From an uncultured Flavobacteriales bacterium (GTDB taxonomy: Bacteria; Bacteroidota; Bacteroidia; Flavobacteriales; Crocinitomicaceae): a stretch of DNA of 5,246 nucleotides. The translations under genes were made by a program, and so were the position numbers. Numbering within the stretch: position 1 is the first letter of the stretch; every line of letters starts with the position of its first letter. This document shows positions 1 to 5,246 of this stretch, piece after piece. The notes beneath the pieces are model-generated. The model was not told where the DNA came from. It did no database searches and saw nothing but the letters and a program-made list of their open reading frames with translations. The DNA is taken from positions 1 through 5,246 of the forward strand of contig CAMPIU010000245.1 of the NCBI GenBank assembly GCA_946886545.1. Direction: 5' to 3'.

Positions 1-1
1 A

Positions 2-73
2 TCCACCTGGGTACTTTTACTTTTTGTATTGCTACTTAACATAATATTAATTATAAGACAAATGAAACGATAG
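2..73 (+). CDS. C-terminal fragment of a probable integral membrane protein (5' end outside window)
   Basis: This frame is open from the window edge to a TAG stop at 71-73 and encodes 23 residues. They are a run of aliphatic and aromatic residues (WVLLLFVLLLNIILII) followed by the basic tail RQMKR. That is the classic look of a last transmembrane helix with a positively charged cytoplasmic end. The other two + frames close at 37-39 and 42-44 and give less convincing peptides. The 'VLLLN' helix followed by a basic tail recalls the C-termini of ABC-transporter permeases of the phosphate PstA/PstC type, but 23 residues are far too few to assign a family, and this is only a suggestion. The gene ends about 150 nt before the large CDS and lies on the same strand. 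A separate promoter-like element precedes that CDS, so the two are probably not one operon. Confidence 0.45.
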   Translation, partial: STWVLLLFVLLLNIILIIRQMKR

Positions 74-155
74 CTTCGATAAGCCTAAGCTTCAGCGCGA
101 CTTGTTTTTCCTATAAAGCTCCGGAAAGTCTTTGATTCTATTGATACATGTTCAG

Positions 156-174
156 TATTGATTTCAAATCAATA
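156..174. promoter_or_regulatory. 19-nt near-perfect palindrome, candidate operator
   Basis: TATTGATTTCAAATCAATA reads as two 9-nt arms that are exact reverse complements around a single central C (165). It sits about 22 nt upstream of the -7-like element and about 50 nt upstream of the start codon, where a dimeric helix-turn-helix regulator could act on the promoter. The core is TTGAT-N5-ATCAA, which resembles a CRP/FNR-family box (TTGAT-N4-ATCAA), but the spacer is one base too long. It is unlikely to be a terminator: the loop is minimal, the stem is AT-rich and no T-run follows. The symmetry is seen directly; regulatory function is inference. Confidence 0.35.
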
Positions 175-196
175 AATTAAACCAGTACAATTTTCT

Positions 197-204
197 TAAA
201 TTTG
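197..204 (+). promoter_or_regulatory. Bacteroidota -7-type promoter element (TAAATTTG)
   Basis: TAAATTTG matches every fixed position of TAnnTTTG, the -7 element used by the primary sigma factor of Bacteroidota. It lies 19 nt before the ATG, so transcription would start roughly at 208-212 and leave a very short leader. The expected -33 element (TTTG or TTG about 19-21 nt upstream, near 172-178) is absent; that stretch reads AATAAATT. The promoter is therefore half-supported: it could be weak, activator-dependent (compare the adjacent palindrome) or fortuitous. No GGAGG-like ribosome binding site lies before the ATG, only A-rich sequence, as is usual in this phylum. Confidence 0.45.
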
Positions 205-223
205 CAATCGAGAATCAATCTAT

Positions 224-292
224 ATGAAACGAAACCTCCATTTATATTTTATCTTAGGCTTATTAATAACTCTAAGTCAGCACGCTTATTCA
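224..292 (+). other. Sec signal peptide (residues 1-23)
   Basis: The first residues show a basic n-region (MKRN), a hydrophobic core (LYFILGLLITL) and a polar c-region ending HAYS. The likely signal peptidase I cut is between S23 and Q24, with A21 at -3. A Gln at the mature N-terminus is common in Bacteroidota T9SS cargo, where it can cyclise to pyroglutamate. There is no lipobox cysteine, so this is not a lipoprotein. Sec export to the periplasm is the step that precedes T9SS passage across the outer membrane. Confidence 0.9.
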
Positions 293-3200
293 CAGGTGTT
301 TAGCTTGGTACATTCACCTGTTTCAAAACTGAATTATGCGGTTGTAAACGATCAGTATGGGTTTGCAATGGCTGGTGGAACAAAGCAGTTTAAGTCAATA
401 GATCAAGGACTTACCTGGACACAATTGAGTGGTGTTTCAGGTTCTCCTTTATATCTGTTTGAAGCACAGAATATCGCGATTTCTTCAGCTTCAACCATGT
501 GTCTTGTAGGTTATAGCGTTGCTACTGCTTCATATATTGTTGTTAGAACTACTGATGGAGGAAATAGCTGGAGTCAGACACTTTCTGTACCTTACTCACA
601 GCCTTTGAAGGATATTGCTGCAAATGGAAATACACTTATAGTAACAGGGGTTAATGGGATTTACCGTTCAACAGATGCGGGTTTAAACTGGAATTTCTTA
701 TCCTTGTCTTCAGGCGGTCAATCCTCTTCCTTTGTTCGGTATAATGTAACTTCTGCATCCTGGATAATAGGAGGATATTCACCAAATTACCAATATTCGG
801 GAGATGATGGGCTTACTTGGCAAAATTTGATGATTGGCTTTAATCCGGATGTCAATGTTCTGGCCGAATCGTCTACGTCAAATGGGGTCTTATTTGCAAG
901 AAAAACAGCTTCCACAACTCAAATGCTCTTGTTGGATGCAGCAAATACCATCGATACTACAGCTATCGTTGAATCAAGTTTGGTTATGAATGGGAATCCT
1001 TTTTTGACAGGGGCTTTTTTCAACGGAAACCTGCTTACGCATAGTCAGAATCTGTTTTATCAAGTCGATCCGGCAACAAACAATGTATACCACTTTGGTT
1101 TCCCGGCTTCCGGAGGATCATATTTGGCTGAAGAAATTTCATTAGGTACAACTTACGGAGTAGCAATCGCATCAACCTCCAGTGGAAGTGGCAGAATTTA
1201 CCGCATTGATTTGGCCCAAGCTCCGGCTATCTACGTACCTTCCTATTTTAATATCCAGGGGCCAGGCCCATGTGCCGGTGATCCGATTATTGCCTCAGCC
1301 ATTGCTGATTATGCAGATTCGCTTAAATGGTATGTAAATAATATATTGGTTTCTACTTCAAATTCAATGAATTATCCAACTCCGTTGGGTGTTTACACAA
1401 CTTATAATGTCAAGTTGGAGACTTATTACCATGGAGTTGTAAATTCAACTACGAAATCAGTTATCATGACTACTTCACAAATGCCACATTCCTTTACATA
1501 CAGTTTGGATACAAGTGTTTGTTATGGTTCTCCGCTTCATGTTTTGATCGATCCATCTACTGGAACACCTGTTAATACCGCAGTTAAAATCTTGTATAAC
1601 GGACAATTGATCTACGGACCTGTAACAATGACAACAAGCAATATCAATGCCACTACTCTGCCTGTAACAACTAGTGGAATCATGCAGATTATCTCTTATA
1701 AAACGAATTATTGTGATAACAATAACAGCGATACAATCAATCAGCAAGTCATTGTGGGACCAAATTTATTTGATTTTACTATTCTTCCCCATGATTCGGT
1801 TATATGCTCAGAAGTAAATCCGGTTATTCCAATTGTGGGAACTTATCCATCCTACTCCTATGATTTTTTTTCTACCAATAGTTTGTCAAATCCGGGAAGT
1901 CCGCATGTTCTGACATCTGGAACTTCAGATACTTTGGAAATTGAACTCGAAGGATTTGATTGGGGCATTAATATCAACTCAGGCCCCAATACCTATGGGA
2001 ATGTATACTTTTATGTCAATCTAAGTATTTCAGATAATGCTGGGTGCGTCTCACAGAAAATAATTGATACTATCCGAATTCAAAGACGTACAGCAGCTTT
2101 TGAATTACATTCGCGTTCTTTTCTTCAATCGGATACTGTAAATTTATCCAATATATATGTTGTTCCAAATCGATTGTGGTCGTCTCCCGAATTGAACTCA
2201 GTCTATATTCAGAATGAAACAGCTCAAATCCCTTTAATTATTGCGGATACAATTGGTTTTTTTGGTATTGAACTAAGGAATGAACCGATTCCAGGCTGTG
2301 ATACTTCAGCGATACATTATGTCCACTATGCCAATCAGGCTCCGAATCTTGATACAATATGTACAGCCAAAAAGCTGCATGAAATGGATAAATTGCACAT
2401 TACCAAAATGGATCAGTTCGGGAATATATATGAAATCCGGGCGTATAAATTGAGTAATGTTTTAGTTCCCCTTTATATCATTAGGAAAAACGACCATCAG
2501 GGAAATCTTATTTGGGAGAAAAGGTCTGCTTATATTGGAGGTAGTTATAATGGTATTACTGGTATTGCGGTAGAGGAAATGGATTTTGACGACGAAGGGA
2601 ACCCGGTTGTAGCTTTATGGATTCACGGGGACGAAGTATATCTGGATGACTACATTCAATTTACACCAGCATGGCATGAGGAAAGAAATGAGTGTTATAT
2701 CATTAAAATTGACAAAAATACAGGTGGTTTGATTTGGAGCCAAAATTTAAATACTATTGCGCCTTCTGCAGGTCTTGGGTTAAACTCGCGGGTAACAGAT
2801 GTTGCGGTAAAAGGAGATTTCATTTATACTTCGACTTACAGTTCACATGATTTGGATTTTTACACACTAGCGAATGATGATGGACACTTGATAAATACAT
2901 CTCCTTTGGATTTGACCTGGTCAGGAAGTACATTTATTAATCTGAGTTCACTAATGCCTGGGGGAGGCTCATATTATACTCATGGTTCCTTTTGGTCTCC
3001 GCAATTGGACGTGCTTTCTACAGGAGAAGTTATTGCAATTGGAAACTATAGAAAAGGATGGATTCCTACACAGCCTCAATTAGAGTTGACCACTTCCACA
3101 TCAGGTATTTTTGCCATGAAATACCATCCCGATTATGGGGTATATGATGTAGCTAAAATCGCTCAAACAGGCTCATCAACATATATGAGCAACACCAGTG

Positions 3201-5062
3201 GTTACAGCGATCATCCGAAAATGTTTGTGGATAAGAACGACAATATCACAATTGCATCTTATTGGCAATTTGAATACGGAAACTATGAAATCCAAGTACT
3301 TGATTCTGTTTTGCCCATGGAATCAGGAACATTTGTACTCAATATGGATAAAAACTATCAAATAAACTGGCTCTCACGTGGGACACATAGTCGTGTAGAA
3401 GATTTGGTTTATGTGGAAGCCACCAATGAAACTTACTTAGCCTGCAAGACCAAAGATAATTTTAGTATGGGAACCGGAAACGTGAATTTAATGGCCGGTG
3501 ATGCGCAACACTATTCACCTCAGTATACCAGTACTCCAAATTATATGGATCCTCCCCGATTAAATGACCCGAAGAAACAAGGATTTATTACTAGATTGAA
3601 TAGTGAGGGCGAGCCGTTGACAATTAAAAAGTTTAACTTTGGAACTACAAATCCTAGTGAAACCCTGCCTTGGTTGTCGATGAGATTGGCTGCGTCCGCC
3701 TGTGGTGACCTCGCTGCGTTTGTCAATACAGATGTTGAAACCATTATCGCAGTCGATGGACAAACCTATCAATCAGATTCCGTGATGCTTTTTTTGTATT
3801 ATTCCAATTGCAATGCGGATGATTGCAGTTACCTGGATGCGAATGACACCTTGAAACTATGCGAGTTAAGCGGGCCTATCAATATTCAATTGGCTGAATA
3901 TTATAATTTGAATACCTTGTCGTATGACCTAGTTATTAATGGAACGACTGTTTTAACTAATCAATCTGCAACAGTTCTCAATGGTCATTTTTCAATTCCT
4001 TTTCCGACTAATGCGGTCCAAGGATTCACATTGGCATTTACTTCACCTAATGCAGACACTCTTGAAGTAGTTTATTCTAATCTGGCTGCTGATTTCGGAA
4101 TACTTGCAGATGATCATTTTTGCACTTATGATACTCCCATACAACTGGATAATTCAACTCCTTCCGGTGGAACGTATTCAGGCCCAGGAATTCTTGTAAG
4201 TCAGTTTAATCCGTTAATTGCGGGTATTGGAAGCCATTATATCACTTACGCATATACTGATCAATATGGGTGTTTCACTTCTGATTCTATTTCAGTTTTT
4301 GTAGATAGCTGCTCCTATTTGAATGCTGATGATACCCTGTTACTTTGTGATAAAGATCCTATTGTTCTCGTTCAGATAAATGACTACTATGATTTGAATA
4401 CAATATCATTTGATATCATCGTAAATGGTGTAACGGTTTTAATCAATCAAACCGAGACAGTTGTGAATGGTCAGTTTTCATTTCCATTGCCCTCAGGAGT
4501 AACAAATGAATTGAAACTTGTTTTTACTTCGCCAAATACGGATACTTTGGTAATTCGCTATTCTGATTTAGTAGTAGATTTCGGAATCTTGTCTCAATAT
4601 GATTTCTGTGTTTATAATGGTTCCTTTTCATTGCCTAATTCTACACCGTTGGGAGGAGTTTATTCAGGGTTAGGAGTTGTGGGGAATCAGTTTTACCCCA
4701 CTATTTCGGGAGTAGGAACACATTTGATTAGTTACACCTACACAGATAATGATAATTGTTCGAAATCGGATACTGTTTCTGTTTTTGTAGATAATTGTGC
4801 AGGTGTTGAAGATCAATATTTAAGGGCGTTTCAAGCGTATCCAAACCCGTTTACAAGTGAATTACACCTTGCTTGTTCAGAAGAGTTAGTATCCGATTGT
4901 CAATTGAATATAGTTGATCATGTTGGAAGAACTATTTTACAACAAGATATTACTCATAAAGACACAGTTATTTTATTGAGTCAGTTGTCTAAAGGAAATT
5001 ACACATTAGAGATTATGCAGGCTGGCATATGTGTTTATCGTGAACAAAGTGTAAAAATGTAG
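224..5062 (+). CDS. Large multidomain exported protein with T9SS type A sorting domain (two propeller-like regions, Ig-like domains, tandem repeats)
   Basis: A 1612-residue protein, probably secreted or anchored on the cell surface through the type IX system. The start is secure: an in-frame TAA lies at 197-199, and the ATG at 224 is followed at once by a signal peptide that the next Met (residue 49) would lose. Order of parts: signal peptide 1-23 (MKRN, hydrophobic core, AYS|Q); Asp-box propeller about 25-335; Ig/PKD-like segments about 338-705, several opening with a Cys (C350, C433, C528) and joined by short linkers; a second, SBBP-like propeller region about 710-1195; two 162-residue repeats 1201-1524; sorting domain about 1533-1612. 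There is no transmembrane helix after the signal peptide, no LPXTG motif and no recognised protease, glycosidase or other catalytic signature. In this family such architecture usually belongs to adhesins, matrix proteins or scaffolds; that role is inferred. The reading frame is intact and ends with TAG followed by a strong terminator. The gene appears monocistronic. Confidence 0.95.
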   Translation: MKRNLHLYFILGLLITLSQHAYSQVFSLVHSPVSKLNYAVVNDQYGFAMAGGTKQFKSIDQGLTWTQLSGVSGSPLYLFEAQNIAISSASTMCLVGYSVATASYIVVRTTDGGNSWSQTLSVPYSQPLKDIAANGNTLIVTGVNGIYRSTDAGLNWNFLSLSSGGQSSSFVRYNVTSASWIIGGYSPNYQYSGDDGLTWQNLMIGFNPDVNVLAESSTSNGVLFARKTASTTQMLLLDAANTIDTTAIVESSLVMNGNPFLTGAFFNGNLLTHSQNLFYQVDPATNNVYHFGFPASGGSYLAEEISLGTTYGVAIASTSSGSGRIYRIDLAQAPAIYVPSYFNIQGPGPCAGDPIIASAIADYADSLKWYVNNILVSTSNSMNYPTPLGVYTTYNVKLETYYHGVVNSTTKSVIMTTSQMPHSFTYSLDTSVCYGSPLHVLIDPSTGTPVNTAVKILYNGQLIYGPVTMTTSNINATTLPVTTSGIMQIISYKTNYCDNNNSDTINQQVIVGPNLFDFTILPHDSVICSEVNPVIPIVGTYPSYSYDFFSTNSLSNPGSPHVLTSGTSDTLEIELEGFDWGININSGPNTYGNVYFYVNLSISDNAGCVSQKIIDTIRIQRRTAAFELHSRSFLQSDTVNLSNIYVVPNRLWSSPELNSVYIQNETAQIPLIIADTIGFFGIELRNEPIPGCDTSAIHYVHYANQAPNLDTICTAKKLHEMDKLHITKMDQFGNIYEIRAYKLSNVLVPLYIIRKNDHQGNLIWEKRSAYIGGSYNGITGIAVEEMDFDDEGNPVVALWIHGDEVYLDDYIQFTPAWHEERNECYIIKIDKNTGGLIWSQNLNTIAPSAGLGLNSRVTDVAVKGDFIYTSTYSSHDLDFYTLANDDGHLINTSPLDLTWSGSTFINLSSLMPGGGSYYTHGSFWSPQLDVLSTGEVIAIGNYRKGWIPTQPQLELTTSTSGIFAMKYHPDYGVYDVAKIAQTGSSTYMSNTSGYSDHPKMFVDKNDNITIASYWQFEYGNYEIQVLDSVLPMESGTFVLNMDKNYQINWLSRGTHSRVEDLVYVEATNETYLACKTKDNFSMGTGNVNLMAGDAQHYSPQYTSTPNYMDPPRLNDPKKQGFITRLNSEGEPLTIKKFNFGTTNPSETLPWLSMRLAASACGDLAAFVNTDVETIIAVDGQTYQSDSVMLFLYYSNCNADDCSYLDANDTLKLCELSGPINIQLAEYYNLNTLSYDLVINGTTVLTNQSATVLNGHFSIPFPTNAVQGFTLAFTSPNADTLEVVYSNLAADFGILADDHFCTYDTPIQLDNSTPSGGTYSGPGILVSQFNPLIAGIGSHYITYAYTDQYGCFTSDSISVFVDSCSYLNADDTLLLCDKDPIVLVQINDYYDLNTISFDIIVNGVTVLINQTETVVNGQFSFPLPSGVTNELKLVFTSPNTDTLVIRYSDLVVDFGILSQYDFCVYNGSFSLPNSTPLGGVYSGLGVVGNQFYPTISGVGTHLISYTYTDNDNCSKSDTVSVFVDNCAGVEDQYLRAFQAYPNPFTSELHLACSEELVSDCQLNIVDHVGRTILQQDITHKDTVILLSQLSKGNYTLEIMQAGICVYREQSVKM
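296..1228 (+). other. N-terminal Asp-box beta-propeller (BNR / Ycf48 / sortilin-like), residues ~25-335
   Basis: Four Asp-box motifs of the form S/T-x-D-x-G-x-x-W are visible: SIDQGLTW (58-65), TTDGGNSW (109-116), STDAGLNW (149-156) and SGDDGLTW (192-199). Their spacing of 51, 40 and 43 residues suits one motif per propeller blade. The third sits in the fuller consensus GVNGIYRSTDAGLNW (142-156), typical of Ycf48-like and VPS10/sortilin-type blades. Residues 200-335 continue as beta-rich sequence without a clear Asp-box and may supply degenerate blades. Asp-boxes are structural turns, so they say nothing about enzyme activity. No sialidase-type arginine triad is evident. Confidence 0.8.
1235..2338 (+). 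other. Series of Ig/PKD-like beta-sandwich segments, residues ~338-705
   Basis: This stretch looks like about four beta-sandwich domains of 80-110 residues. The first (about 338-414) has the Bacteroidota Ig-like pattern GPCAGDPI followed by LKWYVNN. The second (about 418-512) opens SFTYSLDTSVCYGSPL. The third (about 515-620) has DSVICSEVNPVI and ends SDNAGCVSQKIIDTIRI. The fourth (about 622-705) has LWSSPELNSVYI and closes GCDTSAIHYV. Paired cysteines and the alternating hydrophobic pattern support the fold. Domain borders are estimates, because similarity between the four is too low to align by eye. Such domains commonly act as spacers or adhesion modules in large surface proteins. Confidence 0.55.
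2351..3808 (+). other. Second propeller-like region (SBBP/PQQ-like style), residues ~710-1195
   Basis: Five copies of a strand-turn-strand motif appear: YIIRKNDHQGNLIWEK (751-766), YIIKIDKNTGGLIWSQ (825-840), IFAMKYHPDYGVYDVAK (962-978), FVLNMDKNYQINWLSR (1037-1052) and FITRLNSEGEPLTIKK (1121-1136). Each is linked to a partner strand pair such as MDFDDEGNPVVALW (786-799), DVAVKGDFIYTSTY (859-872), FVDKNDNITIASYW (1001-1014) and YVEATNETYLACKT (1063-1076). This alternation of 'reported data' and 'D-x-x-G-N' strands is what SBBP-type beta-propeller repeats look like in Bacteroidota T9SS proteins. Blades are irregular (about 70-140 residues), with long loops, for example 875-935 and 1080-1118. 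The fold is inferred from pattern; the ligand is unknown. Confidence 0.6.
3824..4795 (+). repeat. Two gapless tandem repeats of 162 residues (486 nt each)
   Basis: Unit 1 is residues 1201-1362 (3824-4309) and unit 2 is 1363-1524 (4310-4795). They align end to end without a single gap, and I count 84 identical residues of 162 (about 52%). Both start with CSYL and end with SVFVD. Four cysteines are invariant at unit positions 1, 13, 100 and 150, and a further Cys (1525) follows unit 2. The first half of each unit (to about position 95; VNGxTVL, FTSPNxDTL, DFGIL) is not a family I recognise. The second half (FCxY...NSTPxGGxYSGxG...GxGxHxIxYxYTDxxxC) is the widespread Bacteroidota Ig-like domain of surface proteins. 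The divergence implies an old duplication, not a recent slippage event. Confidence 0.9.
4820..5059 (+). other. T9SS type A C-terminal sorting domain (Por secretion tail), residues ~1533-1612
   Basis: The last 80 residues carry the hallmarks of the type A sorting domain: the YPNPF motif (1539-1543) followed by a beta-strand (ELHLAC), then LNIVDHVGRTI (1561-1571) with its conserved turn glycine, then LSQLSKGNYTLEI (1585-1597), and a short final strand ending SVKM. In this family the domain directs the protein through the outer-membrane type IX translocon. It is usually removed by the PorU sortase as the cargo is attached to the surface or released. Its position at the very C-terminus shows that the protein is full length. 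Confidence 0.95.
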
Positions 5063-5075
5063 TTTCAATAAGTTA

Positions 5076-5118
5076 GAGTAATAAGGATGGATAAATTCCA
5101 TCCTTATTACTCAGTTTT
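5076..5118 (+). terminator. Intrinsic terminator with perfect 16-bp stem
   Basis: GAGTAATAAGGATGGA (5076-5091) and TCCATCCTTATTACTC (5097-5112) are exact reverse complements around a 5-nt loop, TAAAT. The stem begins 13 nt after the stop codon and is followed two bases later by TTTT (5115-5118). The stem is long but has only six G-C pairs, and the T-run is short. On the opposite strand the hairpin is followed by TAACTTATTG, so two-way termination is less convincing. Its place directly after the TAG supports a role in ending the long transcript. Confidence 0.8.
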
Positions 5119-5246
5119 GGTTGACATAATCAAATGCTACTTATCTCAATTAAATATTATCCAATTTGATGGAAATTTAGAAATCACCTATTAGGTAATC
5201 CCTTCTCACAATCCAAAACTCCTATTCCAGCTTGTTAGGTAATTCC
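5119..5246. other. Downstream noncoding stretch with short direct repeats
   Basis: No convincing gene is visible in these 128 bases. TTAGGTAAT occurs at 5191-5199 and again at 5235-5243, each followed within a base or two by CC, and CCTATT occurs at 5187-5192 and 5221-5226. The first copy is part of a small palindrome, ACCTATTAGGT (5186-5196). On the minus strand two frames could be the last residues of a convergent gene entering from the right edge, with stops at 5206-5208 or 5222-5224. These peptides are too short to judge. Confidence 0.4.

Noticed and set aside
1..42. Possible divergent gene start on the minus strand (ATG at 42-40, 14 codons to the window edge)
   Set aside because: The + strand frame across the same bases encodes a convincing transmembrane C-terminus, the minus-strand peptide is polar and uninformative, and no clean TAnnTTTG element precedes it.
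71..87. Hairpin TAGCTT-CGAT-AAGCCTA as terminator of the upstream gene
   Set aside because: The stem is only six pairs with a bulged C, overlaps the stop codon, and the nearest T-run is far downstream.
158..172. FNR/CRP box (TTGAT...ATCAA)
   Set aside because: The spacer between the half-sites is five bases and the consensus needs four, so it is kept only as an unassigned palindrome.
296..1228. Sialidase or other glycosidase activity suggested by the Asp-boxes
   Set aside because: Asp-boxes are structural turns found in many non-enzymatic propellers, and no catalytic Arg triad, Tyr/Glu pair or other active-site signature could be identified.
1475..1747. 90-codon open frame on the minus strand
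   Set aside because: It lies wholly inside the large + strand CDS, has no start context, and its translation (many Cys, Ser, Ile and Arg) looks like the complement of a beta-rich coding region. No domain is recognisable.
1864..1871. Run of eight T inside the CDS as a possible phase-variation tract
   Set aside because: Eight T are explained by ordinary Phe-Phe-Ser codons in an AT-rich gene, the frame is intact, and comparable runs occur elsewhere (for example 3789-3795).
3541..3772. Two overlapping minus-strand open frames (3541-3744 and 3560-3772)
   Set aside because: Both are antisense to the well-supported CDS, overlap each other in different frames and show no protein-like features.

Overview
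The window is almost entirely one very long gene, an exported multidomain protein of 1612 residues (224-5062, + strand). It has an N-terminal signal peptide and a C-terminal type IX secretion (T9SS, Por) sorting domain. T9SS substrates of this kind are confined to Bacteroidota. The AT-rich sequence, the TAAATTTG promoter element (Bacteroidota -7 consensus TAnnTTTG), the lack of a Shine-Dalgarno sequence and the typical Bacteroidota Ig-like sequence GGTYSGPG all agree. The style suggests Flavobacteriales or a relative, but the genus cannot be fixed from this window.

Layout: 2-73 is the 3' tail of an upstream + strand gene encoding a hydrophobic, basic C-terminus of a probable membrane protein. 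74-223 is an intergenic region holding a 9+1+9 palindrome (156-174) and a -7-like promoter element (197-204). 224-5062 is the large surface or secreted protein. 5076-5118 holds a strong intrinsic terminator with a perfect 16-bp stem. 5119-5246 is noncoding as far as can be seen and carries a short direct repeat, TTAGGTAAT.

The large protein is modular: signal peptide; Asp-box (BNR/Ycf48/sortilin-like) beta-propeller; about four Ig/PKD-like segments; a second propeller-like region of a different style (SBBP-like, 'x-hydrophobic-D-G-x-hydrophobic-W'); two gapless tandem 162-residue repeats with four conserved cysteines each; and the T9SS sorting domain. It appears to be a monocistronic unit with its own promoter and terminator. 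It is most likely a cell-surface or secreted adhesin-like or scaffold protein. No catalytic site was recognised, so its ligand or role is unknown.

I see no evidence for a new multi-gene system here. The items most worth a second look are the 162-residue cysteine-bearing duplication, the two-propeller architecture and the palindrome upstream of the promoter.
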